A stretch of DNA of 64,000 nucleotides from Amorphophallus konjac (GCA_022559845.1 CM040128.1:222813643-222877642), one strand, 5' to 3'; positions 34,144-46,481 are shown, counted from the first letter of the stretch. The notes: generated from the sequence alone by a model not told the origin. Made by a program: numbers and translations.

Positions 34144-34692
34144 CCCTTTTTCTTTTCTCTCTCCCCCCACCATCTTCTTCTTCCTCCTTCCTCCTCCACC
34201 GTGTCTCCCTCCCTCTCCCTCTCTTCCTCCCGGTTGGCCACGGCGAGCTCCCCTTCGGCTGCAGACGGCGGCGGGGCGACGGCGCGGCGACGTGGGCGGC
34301 GGCGAGGCGGTCGTGGGGGCGTGCGGCAAGCGTGGGAAGCTTAAGGAAGAACGAGGGTTTTCAAGCGTTCTTCGCGATTCGTGGACGATCCGGCGGAGCA
34401 TTCGCTCCATTGAGGTAGGGTGACGTTCCCTAGCTCTTCGCCGTTCTTTTCCGTGGTTTGTAGGCCGCGGGGAGGCCGAGAGAGGCATGTTTGGGCGTTT
34501 TTGGGGTTTTTCCATGTTTTGGGGTGAGCCGCCCGATCTATGGTTTTAGCCCATGATTCTATGTTTTGGTGGCTTAGATGCATGCTAGGGGTCCCCAGGG
34601 GTCTTCCCCCTTGTTTTCCCCCTCTCCGGTGGAGGTACGGGGGCGTGGTTGGTGTTTTTGGGGTTCTCCCGCCGTAGCGTGCTCTGGGGCAA

Positions 34693-35353
34693 GCGACGGT
34701 CACTCCAGTGACCGTCACATGCTTGTAACGCCCCTAGAGGGGTGCGTTACTTCCCTGGGTGTTGGCCTTTGGGGTCGAGGGCTGTAACGGTCCTGCGACT
34801 GGCCGTCGTTTGCTAGTGACGGCCCTGGGCTGGGCCGTCACATGCTTTCGACCGTTGGGTTTTGACCGTTGGGGGTCAGGCCATGTAACGCACCGAGATA
34901 GGCGCGTTACATGCGTGTAACGCACTGGGGCAGGAGCGTTACTTCCTGTTGTCCCCCATGTGGATGGGCCAAGCGACGCACTGGGCCCAGCGCGTTACTT
35001 ACAAGCGACGCGCTGGGGCAGGCGCGTCACTTCCCTTTCCATCCCGAGCGTGAGGGCCATGCGACGCGCTGGTCTAGGCGCGTCACATGCGAGTAACGCA
35101 CTGAGCCCGACGCGTTGCTTGCAAGCGACGCGCCAGGGTAAGCGCGTTACTTTCCCTGTGGTTTTCGTGGGTGTGGGGTGCCATGTGACGCCCTGGCCTA
35201 GGTGCGCCGCTTCCAAGCGACGCACTAGGGTAGGCGCGTCGCTTCCCCCTACCCCCTGGCCGTGTGACGATCCGCCTTAGACCGCTATTTCCAAGTGACG
35301 GCCCTAGAGTGGACAGCCATTTGGCAGTGACGGTCTGAGGGTAGACCGCCACT
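34693..35353 (+). repeat. Array of 16 imperfect palindromes of about 26 nt
   Basis: Modules begin GTAACG, GTGACG or GCGACG and mostly end CGTTAC, CGTCAC or similar. The best are nearly perfect: GACGGTCACT with AGTGACCGTC separated by 2 nt (34695-34716), and a GTGACGGCCC/GGGCCGTCAC module near 34816. Spacers range from about 4 to 40 nt. The array lies downstream of the TATA box, so it would be in the RNA leader as serial hairpins. The same array is at 42269-42929. Confidence 0.85.
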
Positions 35354-36473
35354 TCCTGTGTTGCCCCATGAGGGTGGCAACCTCGCTTTTCTCCGACCGT
35401 GGTCTCCGTGTGACGGGACTGGTGCGTGGGGTGATTCCCACACGTTGTCGGGCTTGGGTGTTGTTTTCCGTGACTCGAGAGTCTACTCCTTTAGCGACCC
35501 TCCACTAGTCGTAGCCCACCAGTGCGCGGTGCTGGTCTCACCTGGGAGTGGTGTACGGGCACCCACCTTTCGAGACGGTTTGTGGACCGGTTACCGTAGG
35601 CCCCTCGTCGGTAGCCAGAGTCCGGCTACGGGGGAAAACCGGTCAGAGGACCAGACCTAGTGACGCAAGGTCTGTGTGTGCACACGTGGTTGGGGGCGGT
35701 TGGACCCACGTCGACGGGCGTGACCCCAACTAGTTACTTGTTTGTGGTTACTTGTACGGTGTTTGCGCCTCGGGTAGGACCTACCATGTCAGGCGGTGCA
35801 CCTGCGGTGCGGTGTAAGACGCCAGGGGACGCTACCGGCTGTGCTTCTAGTGGGTGGTACTCCTGTCGAGTACGGAGTGTCAGACTGTCAGTCGTGTGTT
35901 TCCGACCTTCGGGTTTTTGACGGTTCAACCGTTGAGTTTCAGTTTCCTCGTACCGTGGCACGTGTCTCGGTTTACGTGCCGTTAGGGTCTAGTTCTGTAG
36001 AGTACAGGGCTTTCCTTTCCGAGATACTTTTCTACCGCTAGAGTAGTGGTTTCTCGTTTTTCGAGGTAGGGTTCGAGTGATCCCTACTGAGTCTTGTTCC
36101 GAGACTCATTCCCTGCGTGTTTTCACCGTGTTTCAGGTGAGGCGCCACCTTCGGGGAGCGCGTCAGGAGCGCAGCGTGGAGCGGGTGCCCAGCGGTAGTG
36201 CCGGAGGTCAGAGCCGGGGGATGCCCCGTGTAGCTGTACTTTCCTTTCTTGTCACTGTACTAGTCGTGGACTATTGTTATTGTGTTATTTTCTGTTGTGG
36301 ACCATGTAAAATGTTATTCTATTATAACTGTTTAATTTCTGCAATTATTTGTGATACTTGTGTAGTCTCCACACCATCCTTTTAACCCTTCCGAGTCTTC
36401 GGGCTCGTGGGTGGCGGTGCGAGTCTCGGGTTATCGGGCCTTCCCGGTAATCGGATTCTCGGGTCGTTACAGC

Positions 36474-36485
36474 TGGTATCAGAGC
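36474..36485 (+). other. tRNA-Met primer-binding site of the young Tekay element
   Basis: TGGTATCAGAGC, 2 nt after the LTR end, perfectly complementary to the 3' end of plant initiator tRNA-Met as usually found in this family. Confidence 0.95.
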
Positions 36486-36635
36486 GCGGTTGTGGAATTA
36501 CATGAGAATCATAGGTAATTGTAGTGGTCCACTAGTCCATGACGATGATGTACAGGTGACGCTGGCATTGGGCACCGCGTGTTTATTCTGACCTTGCCGT
36601 TTTTGTGTCTTCTGTCTTTTGCTTCAGGAGCGAGG

Positions 36636-39600
36636 ATGGCGCCGAGGAGGAGTTCTCGCTCTCAGCAGGGGCAGTCGGCTGGAGGCCAGGAGATCCAGCA
36701 GGAGGTCCAGCAGAGGGACCAGGAGGAGCATAGCAGAGCACCACGGGGGGCTACCGAGGCCGAGGATGCTGCGAGAGTTCCGGGGGCCGAGGGTTTTCTC
36801 CGTGGCATGTACCATCTCATGGCTCAACAGTTCGGCAGAGAGGCCGGTGAGGGCTCGTCAGTCAGGGGTGGGCCAGGCCGAGCAGTGAGGGATTTCATGC
36901 AGTTCCATCCACCTTACTTTAACGGCCAGGCAGACCCTGATGCGGCTCGTGATTGGCTTGATGAGATGGAGCGGGTGTTCAGTTCAGCGAAGAGTGCTGC
37001 CGAGGACAGAGTGGTGTTGGCCTACAACCAGTTGCAGGGTACGGCTCGTAGGTGGTGGTCTTCCGAGTGGAAGACGTCCTTTCAGCTTCGTCCACTTGAG
37101 CAGATCGAGTGGGATGACTTTGTTAGTGCTTTCGAGCGTACGTACTGTCCAGACGTTGTTACTACGCAGCGGATGCGGGAGTTTCTGGAGCTGGTGCAGG
37201 GTGACATGTCCGTGCTGCAGTACAGGGCCCGATTTGTCGAGCTGGGTCGGTATGCACCTCATATCATGGAGCATGAGAGGGTGAGGACCACGCAGTTTGT
37301 GCAGGGCTTGAGGTTGGAGCTGAGGCACCATTTGATCGCGAATGGGGCCACTGATCTGGAGACGGCGTCTCGTGTTGCGATTTCCTTGGAGATGGATATG
37401 CAGAGGACTCGAGGACCGATCAGCCAGGGGCAGTCTGTGTCAGGTCGCAGCCAGCAGTCGGCTACCCAGCAGCAGGGTTCCTTCCAGCGTGTGTCGGGTG
37501 GTTCAGGAGTACCGGCATCGGCAGCTTCGGTGACAGGATCTGCGTCCTTCGGCTCGAAGGTCAAGAAGTTCTTGAAGAAGAGTCTCCGTAAGAAGCACAA
37601 GGATCAGGGGCAGGCTTCATCGGGCAGTGTACAGCAGCCGTTCTCTTTGCAGCGTCAGGGATCGGTGGGTGGATCGCGAGGACCTTGTCCACGGTGTAGT
37701 GGGACCCACCCAGGCAGGCAGTGCACGGCGCCGATCATCTGTTTTCGGTGTGACCAGCCAGGGCATATGGCGCGCGACTGTCCTCAGAGGCCGCTGCAGC
37801 AGCAGGTTCCCCAGCAGCAGCAGCAGCAGGGACAGTATCCGCCGCTACCCAGGTCAGCTAGTGTGGGAGGCAGGCAGAGAGCTCGTGGCCAGATCACGCA
37901 CTTGACCAGGGCAGAGGCAGTAGCGTCGCAGCTCGTGGAAGGTACCGTTCAGATTTTGGGTTGTGCGGCTCGGGTTTTATTTGATTCTGGCGCGTCTCAT
38001 TCGTTTATTTCGGAGGATTTCGCGTCGAGCGTCGAGGAGCCGGTGACCCAGTTGTCCTGTGATTTGGCTGTGGAGTTGCCTTCGGGTGACTTTATGGTCA
38101 CTCCGTATTGCTTCGACCAGGTTCCGGTGTGGATCGATGGACGGAGTATGCCAGGCAGGTTGTATGCGTTGCAACTTCGGGATTATGATGTGATTCTAGG
38201 CATGGATTGGCTCGAGACTCATAGAGCGGTGGTGGATTGTGGAATGAAGAGGGTCTACTTCCAGCATCCGAGCAAGAGGACCTTCTATTTCCAAGGTATC
38301 CGTTCCACCTCTTCTCGATTTCTTATCTCTGCTATTCGAGCCCGTCGATTGCTTGATTCAGGTTGCCAGGGTTTTCTCGCGTCAGTGGTTGTGTCTGACC
38401 GGATGGAGCCGAATGTCGAGGACATTGCGGTGGTGTGCGAGTTTCCCGATGTTTTTCCTGAGGAGTTGCCTGGATTACCTCCCCAGCGGGAGATCGATTT
38501 CGTGATCGAGGTTGTGCCTGGTACGGGACCTTTGGCGAAGGCTCCCTACCGTATGGCCCCCGCTGAGTTGAGGGAGTTGAGGGCGCAGTTGCAGGAGCTG
38601 TTGGCCAAGGGGTATATTCGTCCGAGCTTTTCCCCTTGGGGTGCGCCCGTGCTGTTTGTGAAGAAGAAGGACGGTAGTCTGCGGCTGTGCATTGACTATC
38701 GGCAGCTGAATGAAGTGACCGTTAAGAACAAGTATCCGTTGCCGCGGATTGATGATTTGTTCGACCAGCTGCAGTCTGCGCGAGTGTTCTCGCGGGTTGA
38801 TTTGCGGTCCGGTTACTATCAGCTGAGAATTCGCGAGTCCGATGTGGAGAAGACTGCGTTCAGTACGAGGTACGGGCATTATGAGTTTCTGGTGATGCCG
38901 TTCGGGCTCACCAATGCCCCAGCAGCCTTCATGGACTTGATGCAGAGGGTGTTTCATCCGTATTTGGACCAGTTCGTGGTCATCTTCGTGGATGACATCC
39001 TTGTTTATTCGCAGTCTGCCGAGGAGCATGCGTACCATTTGGGTGTGGTGCTGCAGACGTTGCGAGATCACCAGTTGTATGCGAAGCTCAGCAAGTGCGA
39101 GTTTTGGCTCAGCGAGGTGCACTTTCTGGGGCACGTGATTTCTGGTGATGGTATTTCCGTGGATCCCGCCAAGGTCGAGGCCGTGATGCAGTGGCCGAGG
39201 CCGAGGTCGGTGACGGAGATCCGGAGTTTCTTGGGGATTGCGGGTTATTATCGCCGGTTTATCCAGGATTTTTCCCGCATTGCGACCCCGATGACGAGGC
39301 TCACGCGGAAGGATGTGCCTTTCGTCTGGTCCGAGGAGTGTGAGCAGAGCTTTAGGGAACTGAAGAGATTGCTCACCTCGGCTCCGGTGTTGGTTTTGCC
39401 TTCTGGATCGGGAGGTTTTGTGGTGTGTACAGATGCTTCCGGCGTCGGATTGGGTGCTGTTCTGATGCAGCATGGTAGAGTGGTGGCTTATGCATCTCGG
39501 CAGCTAAAGCCCCATGAGGAGAACTACCCTACCCATGACCTTGAGTTGGCGGCAGTGATCTTCGCGTTGAAGATCTGGAGGCATTATCTGTACGGTGAGA

Positions 39601-41306
39601 AGTTCGAGGTGTTCACTGACCATCAGAGTTTGAGGTATGTGTTCTCGCAGAGAGATCTGAACCTCAGACAGAGGCGTTGGATGGAGTTCATGAAGGACTA
39701 TGACTTCACCCTGTCTTATCAGCCGGGCAGGATGAATGTCGTCGCCGATGCCTTGAGTCGGAAGGTCGTGATCAGTGCCTTGATGTTGAGGAAGTGGAGG
39801 CTCTGGGAACAGGTGCCCGAAGTATCTTTCAGGCTCAAGATTCCCCAGAAGCCAGGGTTGGCAGTGCTTGCGAGTCTGACTGTCACTCCTGCTATCCGTC
39901 GTCAGGTGACAGAGGCTCAGCATGCGGACCCTGAGTTGCCCCGGATTTTGGCGATAGCTGATGTGGAGCTTGGCGAGGACGGTGCTGCGAGGTTTCGTGG
40001 CAGGCTGTACGTCCCAGGGGAGGAGCAGGTTCGTCGTGCGGTGTTACGCGAGGCTCATGGGAGCAGGTACACTGTGCACCCGGGTGCGACGAAGATGTAT
40101 CGGAACTTGCGGAGGCAGTTCTGGTGGCCTGGCATGAAGAGAGATGTGGCCGAGTTTGTGGCCAGGTGCCTGATCTGTCAGCAAGTAAAGGCGGAGCATC
40201 AGCGACCAGGCGGTACTCTCCAGCCCTTGGATGTTCCTGCTTGGAAGTGGGACCATGTGACCACGGATTTTGTGGTGGGGTTGCCCAGAACCCCGACTGG
40301 GCAGGACAGTATTTGGTTGCTGGTGGATCGGCTGACGAAGGTGACGCGGTTGCTACCGGTCAAGGTCAGCTGGAGCGTGCCTAAGTTGGCTCGTCTTTAT
40401 GTGGAGCGGATCGTTCCGTTGCATGGGGTTCCCATTTCGATCGTGTCGGATCGGGATCCGCGCTTCACTTCTGGATTCTGGAGGAGTTTCCAGCGAGCTC
40501 TTGGCACGGAGTTGGCATTTAGCTCGGCGTATCATCCACAGTCGGATGGTCAGTCTGAGAGGACCATTCAGACTTTGGAGGACATGCTGAGATCCTGCTG
40601 CCTGGAGTGGCAGGGGAGTTGGATTCATCACCTACCGTTGGTGGAGTTTGCCTATAACAACAGCTTTCATTCGAGCATCGGCATGGCTCCCTATGAGGCT
40701 CTGTATGGGCGTCCTTGTCGGACTCCACTCGATTGGTTTGAGGTGGGTGAGCGTGTTTTGACGGGACCGGAATTGGTGCAGCAATGTGTGGATGTTGTGC
40801 ACCTGGTTCGTCAGAACATGTTGGCGGCCCAGAGTCGGCAGAAGAGCTATGCTGACCGTAGGCGGCAGCCCCTCGAGTTCGCCGTGGGCGATCATGTGTT
40901 CTTGAGAGTTTCTCCGATGAAGGGGGTGATGCGGTTTGGACGGCGTGGGAAGCTGAGTCCCCGCTATATCGGTCCTTTCGCGATTGTGGGGCGCATCGGT
41001 GAGGTTGCTTACCGGTTACAGTTACCCTCTGAGTTGGCGTCGGTGCATGACGTGTTCCACGTCTCTATGTTGCGGAAGTATATGCCCGATGACTCTCATG
41101 TGCTCGAGTTTTCCGTTTGGCCTGAGGTGACTCCAGATCTTTCTCTCCCAGAGTTTCCGATCCGCGTGGAGGATAGGCGAGAGCAGCGCCTGCGGAACAA
41201 GGTTATTCTCTTGGTGAAGGTCGTGTGGCAACGACACTCTGGTGGTGAGGCTTCGTGGGAACGTGAGGACGAGATGCGTCAGCAGTTCCCGTACCTATTT
41301 GAGTGA
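36636..41306 (+). CDS. Gag-Pol polyprotein of the young Tekay element, intact
   Basis: One ORF, open from 36579. I prefer the ATG at 36636 ([11 protein letters not shown]) because the old Tekay gag starts at the equivalent ATG and an acceptor-like TTGCTTCAG sits 9 nt upstream. Residues counted from 36579: gag core about 125-255; CCHC knuckle [14 protein letters not shown] 388-401; protease [11 protein letters not shown] about 466; RT with FVDD about 802; RNase H ([10 protein letters not shown] onward) about 947-1060; integrase zinc finger about 1167-1204; core with TTDF about 1229, SDRDPRFTS about 1289 and the Glu of QSERTIQ about 1327; GPF module about 1460; and a chromodomain-like C-terminus about 1527-1575 ending FPYLFE. 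No stop, frameshift or lost catalytic residue is seen. Gag builds the particle, protease processes it, RT/RNase H copies the RNA and integrase inserts it. The stop TGA lies 55 nt before the polypurine tract. Confidence 0.96.
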   Translation: MAPRRSSRSQQGQSAGGQEIQQEVQQRDQEEHSRAPRGATEAEDAARVPGAEGFLRGMYHLMAQQFGREAGEGSSVRGGPGRAVRDFMQFHPPYFNGQADPDAARDWLDEMERVFSSAKSAAEDRVVLAYNQLQGTARRWWSSEWKTSFQLRPLEQIEWDDFVSAFERTYCPDVVTTQRMREFLELVQGDMSVLQYRARFVELGRYAPHIMEHERVRTTQFVQGLRLELRHHLIANGATDLETASRVAISLEMDMQRTRGPISQGQSVSGRSQQSATQQQGSFQRVSGGSGVPASAASVTGSASFGSKVKKFLKKSLRKKHKDQGQASSGSVQQPFSLQRQGSVGGSRGPCPRCSGTHPGRQCTAPIICFRCDQPGHMARDCPQRPLQQQVPQQQQQQGQYPPLPRSASVGGRQRARGQITHLTRAEAVASQLVEGTVQILGCAARVLFDSGASHSFISEDFASSVEEPVTQLSCDLAVELPSGDFMVTPYCFDQVPVWIDGRSMPGRLYALQLRDYDVILGMDWLETHRAVVDCGMKRVYFQHPSKRTFYFQGIRSTSSRFLISAIRARRLLDSGCQGFLASVVVSDRMEPNVEDIAVVCEFPDVFPEELPGLPPQREIDFVIEVVPGTGPLAKAPYRMAPAELRELRAQLQELLAKGYIRPSFSPWGAPVLFVKKKDGSLRLCIDYRQLNEVTVKNKYPLPRIDDLFDQLQSARVFSRVDLRSGYYQLRIRESDVEKTAFSTRYGHYEFLVMPFGLTNAPAAFMDLMQRVFHPYLDQFVVIFVDDILVYSQSAEEHAYHLGVVLQTLRDHQLYAKLSKCEFWLSEVHFLGHVISGDGISVDPAKVEAVMQWPRPRSVTEIRSFLGIAGYYRRFIQDFSRIATPMTRLTRKDVPFVWSEECEQSFRELKRLLTSAPVLVLPSGSGGFVVCTDASGVGLGAVLMQHGRVVAYASRQLKPHEENYPTHDLELAAVIFALKIWRHYLYGEKFEVFTDHQSLRYVFSQRDLNLRQRRWMEFMKDYDFTLSYQPGRMNVVADALSRKVVISALMLRKWRLWEQVPEVSFRLKIPQKPGLAVLASLTVTPAIRRQVTEAQHADPELPRILAIADVELGEDGAARFRGRLYVPGEEQVRRAVLREAHGSRYTVHPGATKMYRNLRRQFWWPGMKRDVAEFVARCLICQQVKAEHQRPGGTLQPLDVPAWKWDHVTTDFVVGLPRTPTGQDSIWLLVDRLTKVTRLLPVKVSWSVPKLARLYVERIVPLHGVPISIVSDRDPRFTSGFWRSFQRALGTELAFSSAYHPQSDGQSERTIQTLEDMLRSCCLEWQGSWIHHLPLVEFAYNNSFHSSIGMAPYEALYGRPCRTPLDWFEVGERVLTGPELVQQCVDVVHLVRQNMLAAQSRQKSYADRRRQPLEFAVGDHVFLRVSPMKGVMRFGRRGKLSPRYIGPFAIVGRIGEVAYRLQLPSELASVHDVFHVSMLRKYMPDDSHVLEFSVWPEVTPDLSLPEFPIRVEDRREQRLRNKVILLVKVVWQRHSGGEASWEREDEMRQQFPYLFE

Positions 41307-41360
41307 GTCTTCCTCTTCTTTCCCCTTGGGTTGTTCTCAATTTCGAGGACGAAATTCCTT

Positions 41361-41372
41361 AAGGGGGGAGGG
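41361..41372 (+). other. Polypurine tract of the young Tekay element
   Basis: AAGGGGGGAGGG directly before the 3' LTR; primes plus-strand DNA synthesis in this family. Confidence 0.9.
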
Positions 41373-41373
41373 C

Positions 41374-44047
41374 TGTAATATCCCGGACCTTTCGGATCCT
41401 TCTTCGTGGGTCCCGGATCTGGTTTTCGGAGTGTCCGGCTCCGTTGTGTCCGAAATTTCGTTTCAGACATCTTTCGCGTTCGGGTCGGCGCGATCCGGAG
41501 TTGTTTCGGAGGCCCGGAGGCGTTCCGCGGCTTTTCCGCGTGTGTTTTCCGATTCCCGGTGTGTGTTTCGGCTTTTCTCTTCGGACGCTCGTTGCGGGTG
41601 AACCGGGCTGTTCACACGGACACGAGTGGTACCGTTGCGATCGGTGCGTTCCGAGGATCGCGGGGGTGTGATTTCCTATTTTTTGGAATTTTACGGATTT
41701 TCCGGGTTTTTCTATAAAACCCTTTTTCTTTTCTCTCTCCCCCCACCATCTTCTTCTTCCTCCTTCCTCCTCCACCGTGTCTCCCTCCCTCTCCCTCTCT
41801 TCCTCCCGGTTGGCCACGGCGAGCTCCCCTTCGGCTGCAGACGGCGGCGGGGCGACGGCGCGGCGACGTGGGCGGCGGCGAGGCGGTCGTGGGGGCGTGC
41901 GGCAAGCGTGGGAAGCTTAAGGAAGAACGAGGGTTTTCAAGCGTTCTTCGCGATTCGTGGACGATCCGGCGGAGCATTCGCTCCATTGAGGTAGGGTGAC
42001 GTTCCCTAGCTCTTCGCCGTTCTTTTCCGTGGTTTGTAGGCCGCGGGGAGGCCGAGAGAGGCATGTTTGGGCGTTTTTGGGGTTTTTCCATGTTTTGGGG
42101 TGAGCCGCCCGATCTATGGTTTTAGCCCATGATTCTATGTTTTGGTGGCTTAGATGCATGCTAGGGGTCCCCAGGGGTCTTCCCCCTTGTTTTCCCCCTC
42201 TCCGGTGGAGGTACGGGGGCGTGGTTGGTGTTTTTGGGGTTCTCCCGCCGTAGCGTGCTCTGGGGCAAGCGACGGTCACTCCAGTGACCGTCACATGCTT
42301 GTAACGCCCCTAGAGGGGTGCGTTACTTCCCTGGGTGTTGGCCTTTGGGGTCGAGGGCTGTAACGGTCCTGCGACTGGCCGTCGTTTGCTAGTGACGGCC
42401 CTGGGCTGGGCCGTCACATGCTTTCGACCGTTGGGTTTTGACCGTTGGGGGTCAGGCCATGTAACGCACCGAGATAGGCGCGTTACATGCGTGTAACGCA
42501 CTGGGGCAGGAGCGTTACTTCCTGTTGTCCCCCATGTGGATGGGCCAAGCGACGCACTGGGCCCAGCGCGTTACTTACAAGCGACGCGCTGGGGCAGGCG
42601 CGTCACTTCCCTTTCCATCCCGAGCGTGAGGGCCATGCGACGCGCTGGTCTAGGCGCGTCACATGCGAGTAACGCACTGAGCCCGACGCGTTGCTTGCAA
42701 GCGACGCGCCAGGGTAAGCGCGTTACTTTCCCTGTGGTTTTCGTGGGTGTGGGGTGCCATGTGACGCCCTGGCCTAGGTGCGCCGCTTCCAAGCGACGCA
42801 CTAGGGTAGGCGCGTCGCTTCCCCCTACCCCCTGGCCGTGTGACGATCCGCCTTAGACCGCTATTTCCAAGTGACGGCCCTAGAGTGGACCGCCATTTGG
42901 CAGTGACGGTCTGAGGGTAGACCGCCACTTCCTGTGTTGCCCCATGAGGGTGGCAACCTCGCTTTTCTCCGACCGTGGTCTCCGTGTGACGGGACTGGTG
43001 CGTGGGGTGATTCCCACACGTTGTCGGGCTTGGGTGTTGTTTTCCGTGACTCGAGAGTCTACTCCTTTAGCGACCCTCCACTAGTCGTAGCCCACCAGTG
43101 CGCGGTGCTGGTCTCACCTGGGAGTGGTGTACGGGCACCCACCTTTCGAGACGGTTTGTGGACCGGTTACCGTAGGCCCCTCGTCGGTAGCCAGAGTCCG
43201 GCTACGGGGGAAAACCGGTCAGAGGACCAGACCTAGTGACGCAAGGTCTGTGTGTGCACACGTGGTTGGGGGCGGTTGGACCCACGTCGACGGGCGTGAC
43301 CCCAACTAGTTACTTGTTTGTGGTTACTTGTACGGTGTTTGCGCCTCGGGTAGGACCTACCATGTCAGGCGGTGCACCTGCGGTGCGGTGTAAGACGCCA
43401 GGGGACGCTACCGGCTGTGCTTCTAGTGGGTGGTACTCCTGTCGAGTACGGAGTGTCAGACTGTCAGTCGTGTGTTTCCGACCTTCGGGTTTTTGACGGT
43501 TCAACCGTTGAGTTTCAGTTTCCTCGTACCGTGGCACGTGTCTCGGTTTACGTGCCGTTAGGGTCTAGTTCTGTAGAGTACAGGGCTTTCCTTTCCGAGA
43601 TACTTTTCTACCGCTAGAGTAGTGGTTTCTCGTTTTTCGAGGTAGGGTTCGAGTGATCCCTACTGAGTCTTGTTCCGAGACTCATTCCCTGCGTGTTTTC
43701 ACCGTGTTTCAGGTGAGGCGCCACCTTCGGGGAGCGCGTCAGGAGCGCAGCGTGGAGCGGGTGCCCAGCGGTAGTGCCGGAGGTCAGAGCCGGGGGATGC
43801 CCCGTGTAGCTGTACTTTCCTTTCTTGTCACTGTACTAGTCGTGGACTATTGTTATTGTGTTATTTTCTGTTGTGGACCATGTAAAATGTTATTCTATTA
43901 TAACTGTTTAATTTCTGCAATTATTTGTGATACTTGTGTAGTCTCCACACCATCCTTTTAACCCTTCCGAGTCTTCGGGCTCGTGGGTGGCGGTGCGAGT
44001 CTCGGGTTATCGGGCCTTCCCGGTAATCGGATTCTCGGGTCGTTACA
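41374..44047 (+). repeat. 3' LTR of the young Tekay element
   Basis: 2674 bp. I see one difference from the 5' LTR (C at 42891 versus A at 35315), lying inside palindrome module 15, where C preserves pairing better. The GATTT target duplication follows at 44048. Confidence 0.97.
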
Positions 44048-44911
44048 GATTTGATGCATAGGGTGTTTCATCCGTATCTACACCAGTTTGTGGTCGTGTT
44101 TGTGGACGACATCCTAGTGTATTCGCGGTCTGCTGAGGAGCATGTGCATCATTTGAGGGTGGTGTTGCAGATCTTGCGGGATCACCAGCTGTATGCCAAG
44201 CTCAGCAAGTGTGAGTTTTGGCTTCGTGAGGTGCACTTTTTGGGGTACGTGATTTCTGGTGATGGTGTTTTCGTGGACCCGACCAAGGTCAAGGTTGTGG
44301 TACAATTGCCAAGGCTGAGTTATGTCACGGAGATTCGGAGCTTTTTAGGGCTGACAGGATACTATAGGAGGTTCATTCAGCATTTTGCTCGTATTGTGGC
44401 CCCGATGACTAGACTTACGCGAAAGGATGTGCCGTTTGTCTGGACAGAGGAGTGTGAGCGGAGCTTCATGGAGTTGAAGAGATTGCTCACGACTACTTCG
44501 GTGTTGGTGTTGTCTTCAAGATCGGGAGATTTTGTGGTGTGTACAGATGCTTCCAGGGTAGGGTTGGGTGCTATGCTAATGCAGCATGATAGAGTTGTGG
44601 CGTATGCGTCTCGGCAGTTGAAGCCACATGAGGAGAACTACCCTACTCATGATCTTGAGTTGGCGACGGTGATTTTTGCTCTGAAGATCTGGAGGCACTA
44701 TCTGTACGGCGAGAAGTTCGAGATGTTCACTAACCATCAGAGTTTGAGGTATATGTTTACCCAGAAGGATCTTAACCTCAAGCAGAGGAGATGGATGGAG
44801 TATATGAAGGATTATGATTTTACTCTGTCGTATCAACCTGGCAGGATGAATATCGTGGCTGACGCCTTGAGTAGGAATGTGGTGGTCAGTCAGATATTGT
44901 TGAGGAAGTAG
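44048..44911 (+). pseudogene. Old Tekay RT C-terminal half and RNase H
   Basis: Continues the interrupted [13 protein letters not shown] holds the catalytic box, then the thumb region ([17 protein letters not shown]) and RNase H ([16 protein letters not shown]...ADALSRN). RNase H has FTNHQSLRY where the intact copy has FTDHQSLRY, so an active-site Asp is lost. Ends with a premature TAG at 44909-44911. The intact counterpart aligns throughout without large gaps. Confidence 0.92.
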
Positions 44912-46414
44912 AGGTTATGGGAGCAAGTGCCGGCCATGACTTTCAGGCTCAAGATCCCTCGAGATCAGGGTTCGGCTATTCTCGCGAGCTTGACAGTCAC
45001 GCCAACTATTCTTCATCAGGTGACTGAGGCTCAACATGCGGACCCCGAGCTGCCTCGAATTCTGTCGATGGTCGAGGTGGAGTTTGGTGAGGATGGAGCT
45101 GTAAGATTCAGAGGTAGGTTGTATGTCCCAGCCAAGGAGCAGACGAGGCGCGCGGTGCTGTGTGAGGCTCATGGGAGCCGGTATGCCATGCACCCCGGAT
45201 CGGCAAAGATGTACCAGAATTTGAAGAGGTAGTTCTAGTGGCCTGGGATGAAGAGAGATGTTACGGAGTTTGTGGCCAGGTGTTTGACCTGTCAGCAGGT
45301 GAAAGCTGAGCACCAGTGACTAGGAGGTACACTTTAGCCCTTGGAGATCCCCGCGTGGAAGTGGGACCACGTGACCACTGATTTCGTGGTTGGATTGCCG
45401 CGGACATCCAATGGGCAGGATAGTATTTGGTTACTGGTGGATAGACTGACGAAGACGGCTCAGTTGTTGCCGATCAAAGTTAGTTGGAGCGTACATAAGT
45501 TGGCCCAATTATATGTGGAGTGGATCGTCCCGTTGCATGGAGTTCCCATCTCTATTGTGTCAGATCATGATCCGCGCTTCACTTCGGGATTCTGGAGGAG
45601 CTTCCAGAGAGTTGTAGGCACCAAGTTGGCTTTTAGCTCAGCGTACCATCCTCAGTCGGACAGTCAATCGGAGAGGACCATCCAGACTCTAGAGGACAAG
45701 CTGAGATCATGTTGCCTGGAGTGGCAGGGGAGTAGGATCCACCATCTACCATTAGTGAAGTTTGCCTACAACAATGGCTATCATTCGAGCATTGGTATGG
45801 CTCCTTATGAGGCATTGTACGGGTGACCTTGTCGGACTCCGCTTGATTGGTTCGAGGTGGGTGAGTGTGTCCTGACAGGATCGGATTTGGTGCAGCAGTG
45901 TGTTGAGGTGGTTCATTTTGTTCGGCAGAAGATGTTGGCAGCGCAGAGTCGGCAGAAGAGTTATGCCGATCGGAGGAGACAACCTCTCAGCTTTGTTGTG
46001 GGAGATTGAGTGTTTCTGAGAGTCTCTCCCATAAAGGGTGTGATGTGCTTCGGCAGGCGTGGGAAGCTGAGTCCCTGCTACATTGGTCCTTTTCTTATTA
46101 TCGAGCGTATTAGTGAAGTTTCCTATCGGTTGCAGCTACCCCCAGAGCTCTCTGCCATGCATGATGTGTTCCATGTGTCGATGCGGTATATGCCTGATGA
46201 TTCCCATGTTTTGGAGGATGCCACTTGGCCTGAGGTGGCCCCAGACTTTTCCCTTCCGGAGTACCCTATCCGTGTTGAGGATCGGCGTGAGCAATGCCTA
46301 TGGAACAAGGTGATTCCCCTGGTTAAGGTGGTCTGGGAGCGCCACTCTGGTGGCGAGGCGTCATGGGAGCATGAGGATGAGATGCGACAGCTGTATCCTT
46401 ATTTGTTCCAGTGA
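44912..46414 (+). pseudogene. Old Tekay integrase and chromodomain-like C-terminus, multiple stops
   Basis: Homologous to the integrase of the intact element but broken by stops. TAG codons at about 45230 and 45236 replace Gln and Trp codons inside the zinc-finger region; TGA at about 45824 is near the end of the core; another TGA is near 46006. The fragment 45341-45826 has [19 protein letters not shown] (intact copy SDRDPRFTS) and QSERTIQ; 46010-46414 has the GPF module and the C-terminal block ending YPYLFQ. Most differences are C/T or G/A changes, as expected of methylated silent DNA. Confidence 0.9.
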
Positions 46415-46481
46415 GTCTTCTCCCCTGTTCTTGTGCCTTGTCCTCAATTTCGAGGATGAAATTTGTTTAAGGGGGGAAGGA

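Larger units (their letters stand above)
33798..36471 (+). repeat. 5' LTR of the young Tekay element
   Basis: 2674 bp, TGTAATATCCC...GTTACA. TATAAAA at 34137-34143 with a CT-rich leader after it puts the transcription start near 34170, so U3 is short and most of the LTR is transcribed. Sixteen imperfect palindromes lie at 34693-35353. GAG|GTAGGG at 34414/34415 and TTTCAG|GTGAGG at 36136/36137 resemble splice signals. Its many short ORFs are repeated in the 3' LTR and show no protein family. Confidence 0.97.
33798..44047 (+). mobile_element. Young intact Tekay-like Ty3/gypsy element
   Basis: 10250 bp with two 2674-bp LTRs, TSD GATTT (33793-33797, 44048-44052), a perfect primer site TGGTATCAGAGC (36474-36485), a polypurine tract (AAGGGGGGAGGG, 41361-41372) and one uninterrupted gag-pol ORF. 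Reading the two LTRs against each other I found one difference: A at 35315, C at 42891. At a commonly used grass rate of 1.3e-8 per site per year this would mean an insertion within some tens of thousands of years. It sits in the RT of the older Tekay element. Everything needed for autonomous movement appears present. Confidence 0.97.

Noticed and set aside
33830..36385. Many 60-150 codon ORFs in the young Tekay LTR, repeated at 41406-43961
   Set aside because: They lie wholly in the LTR, overlap on both strands and are GC-driven. Their exact duplication is due to the LTR pair, not to conserved genes.
38475..39473. 332-codon minus-strand ORF
   Set aside because: Antisense shadow of the intact pol gene, with no domain.
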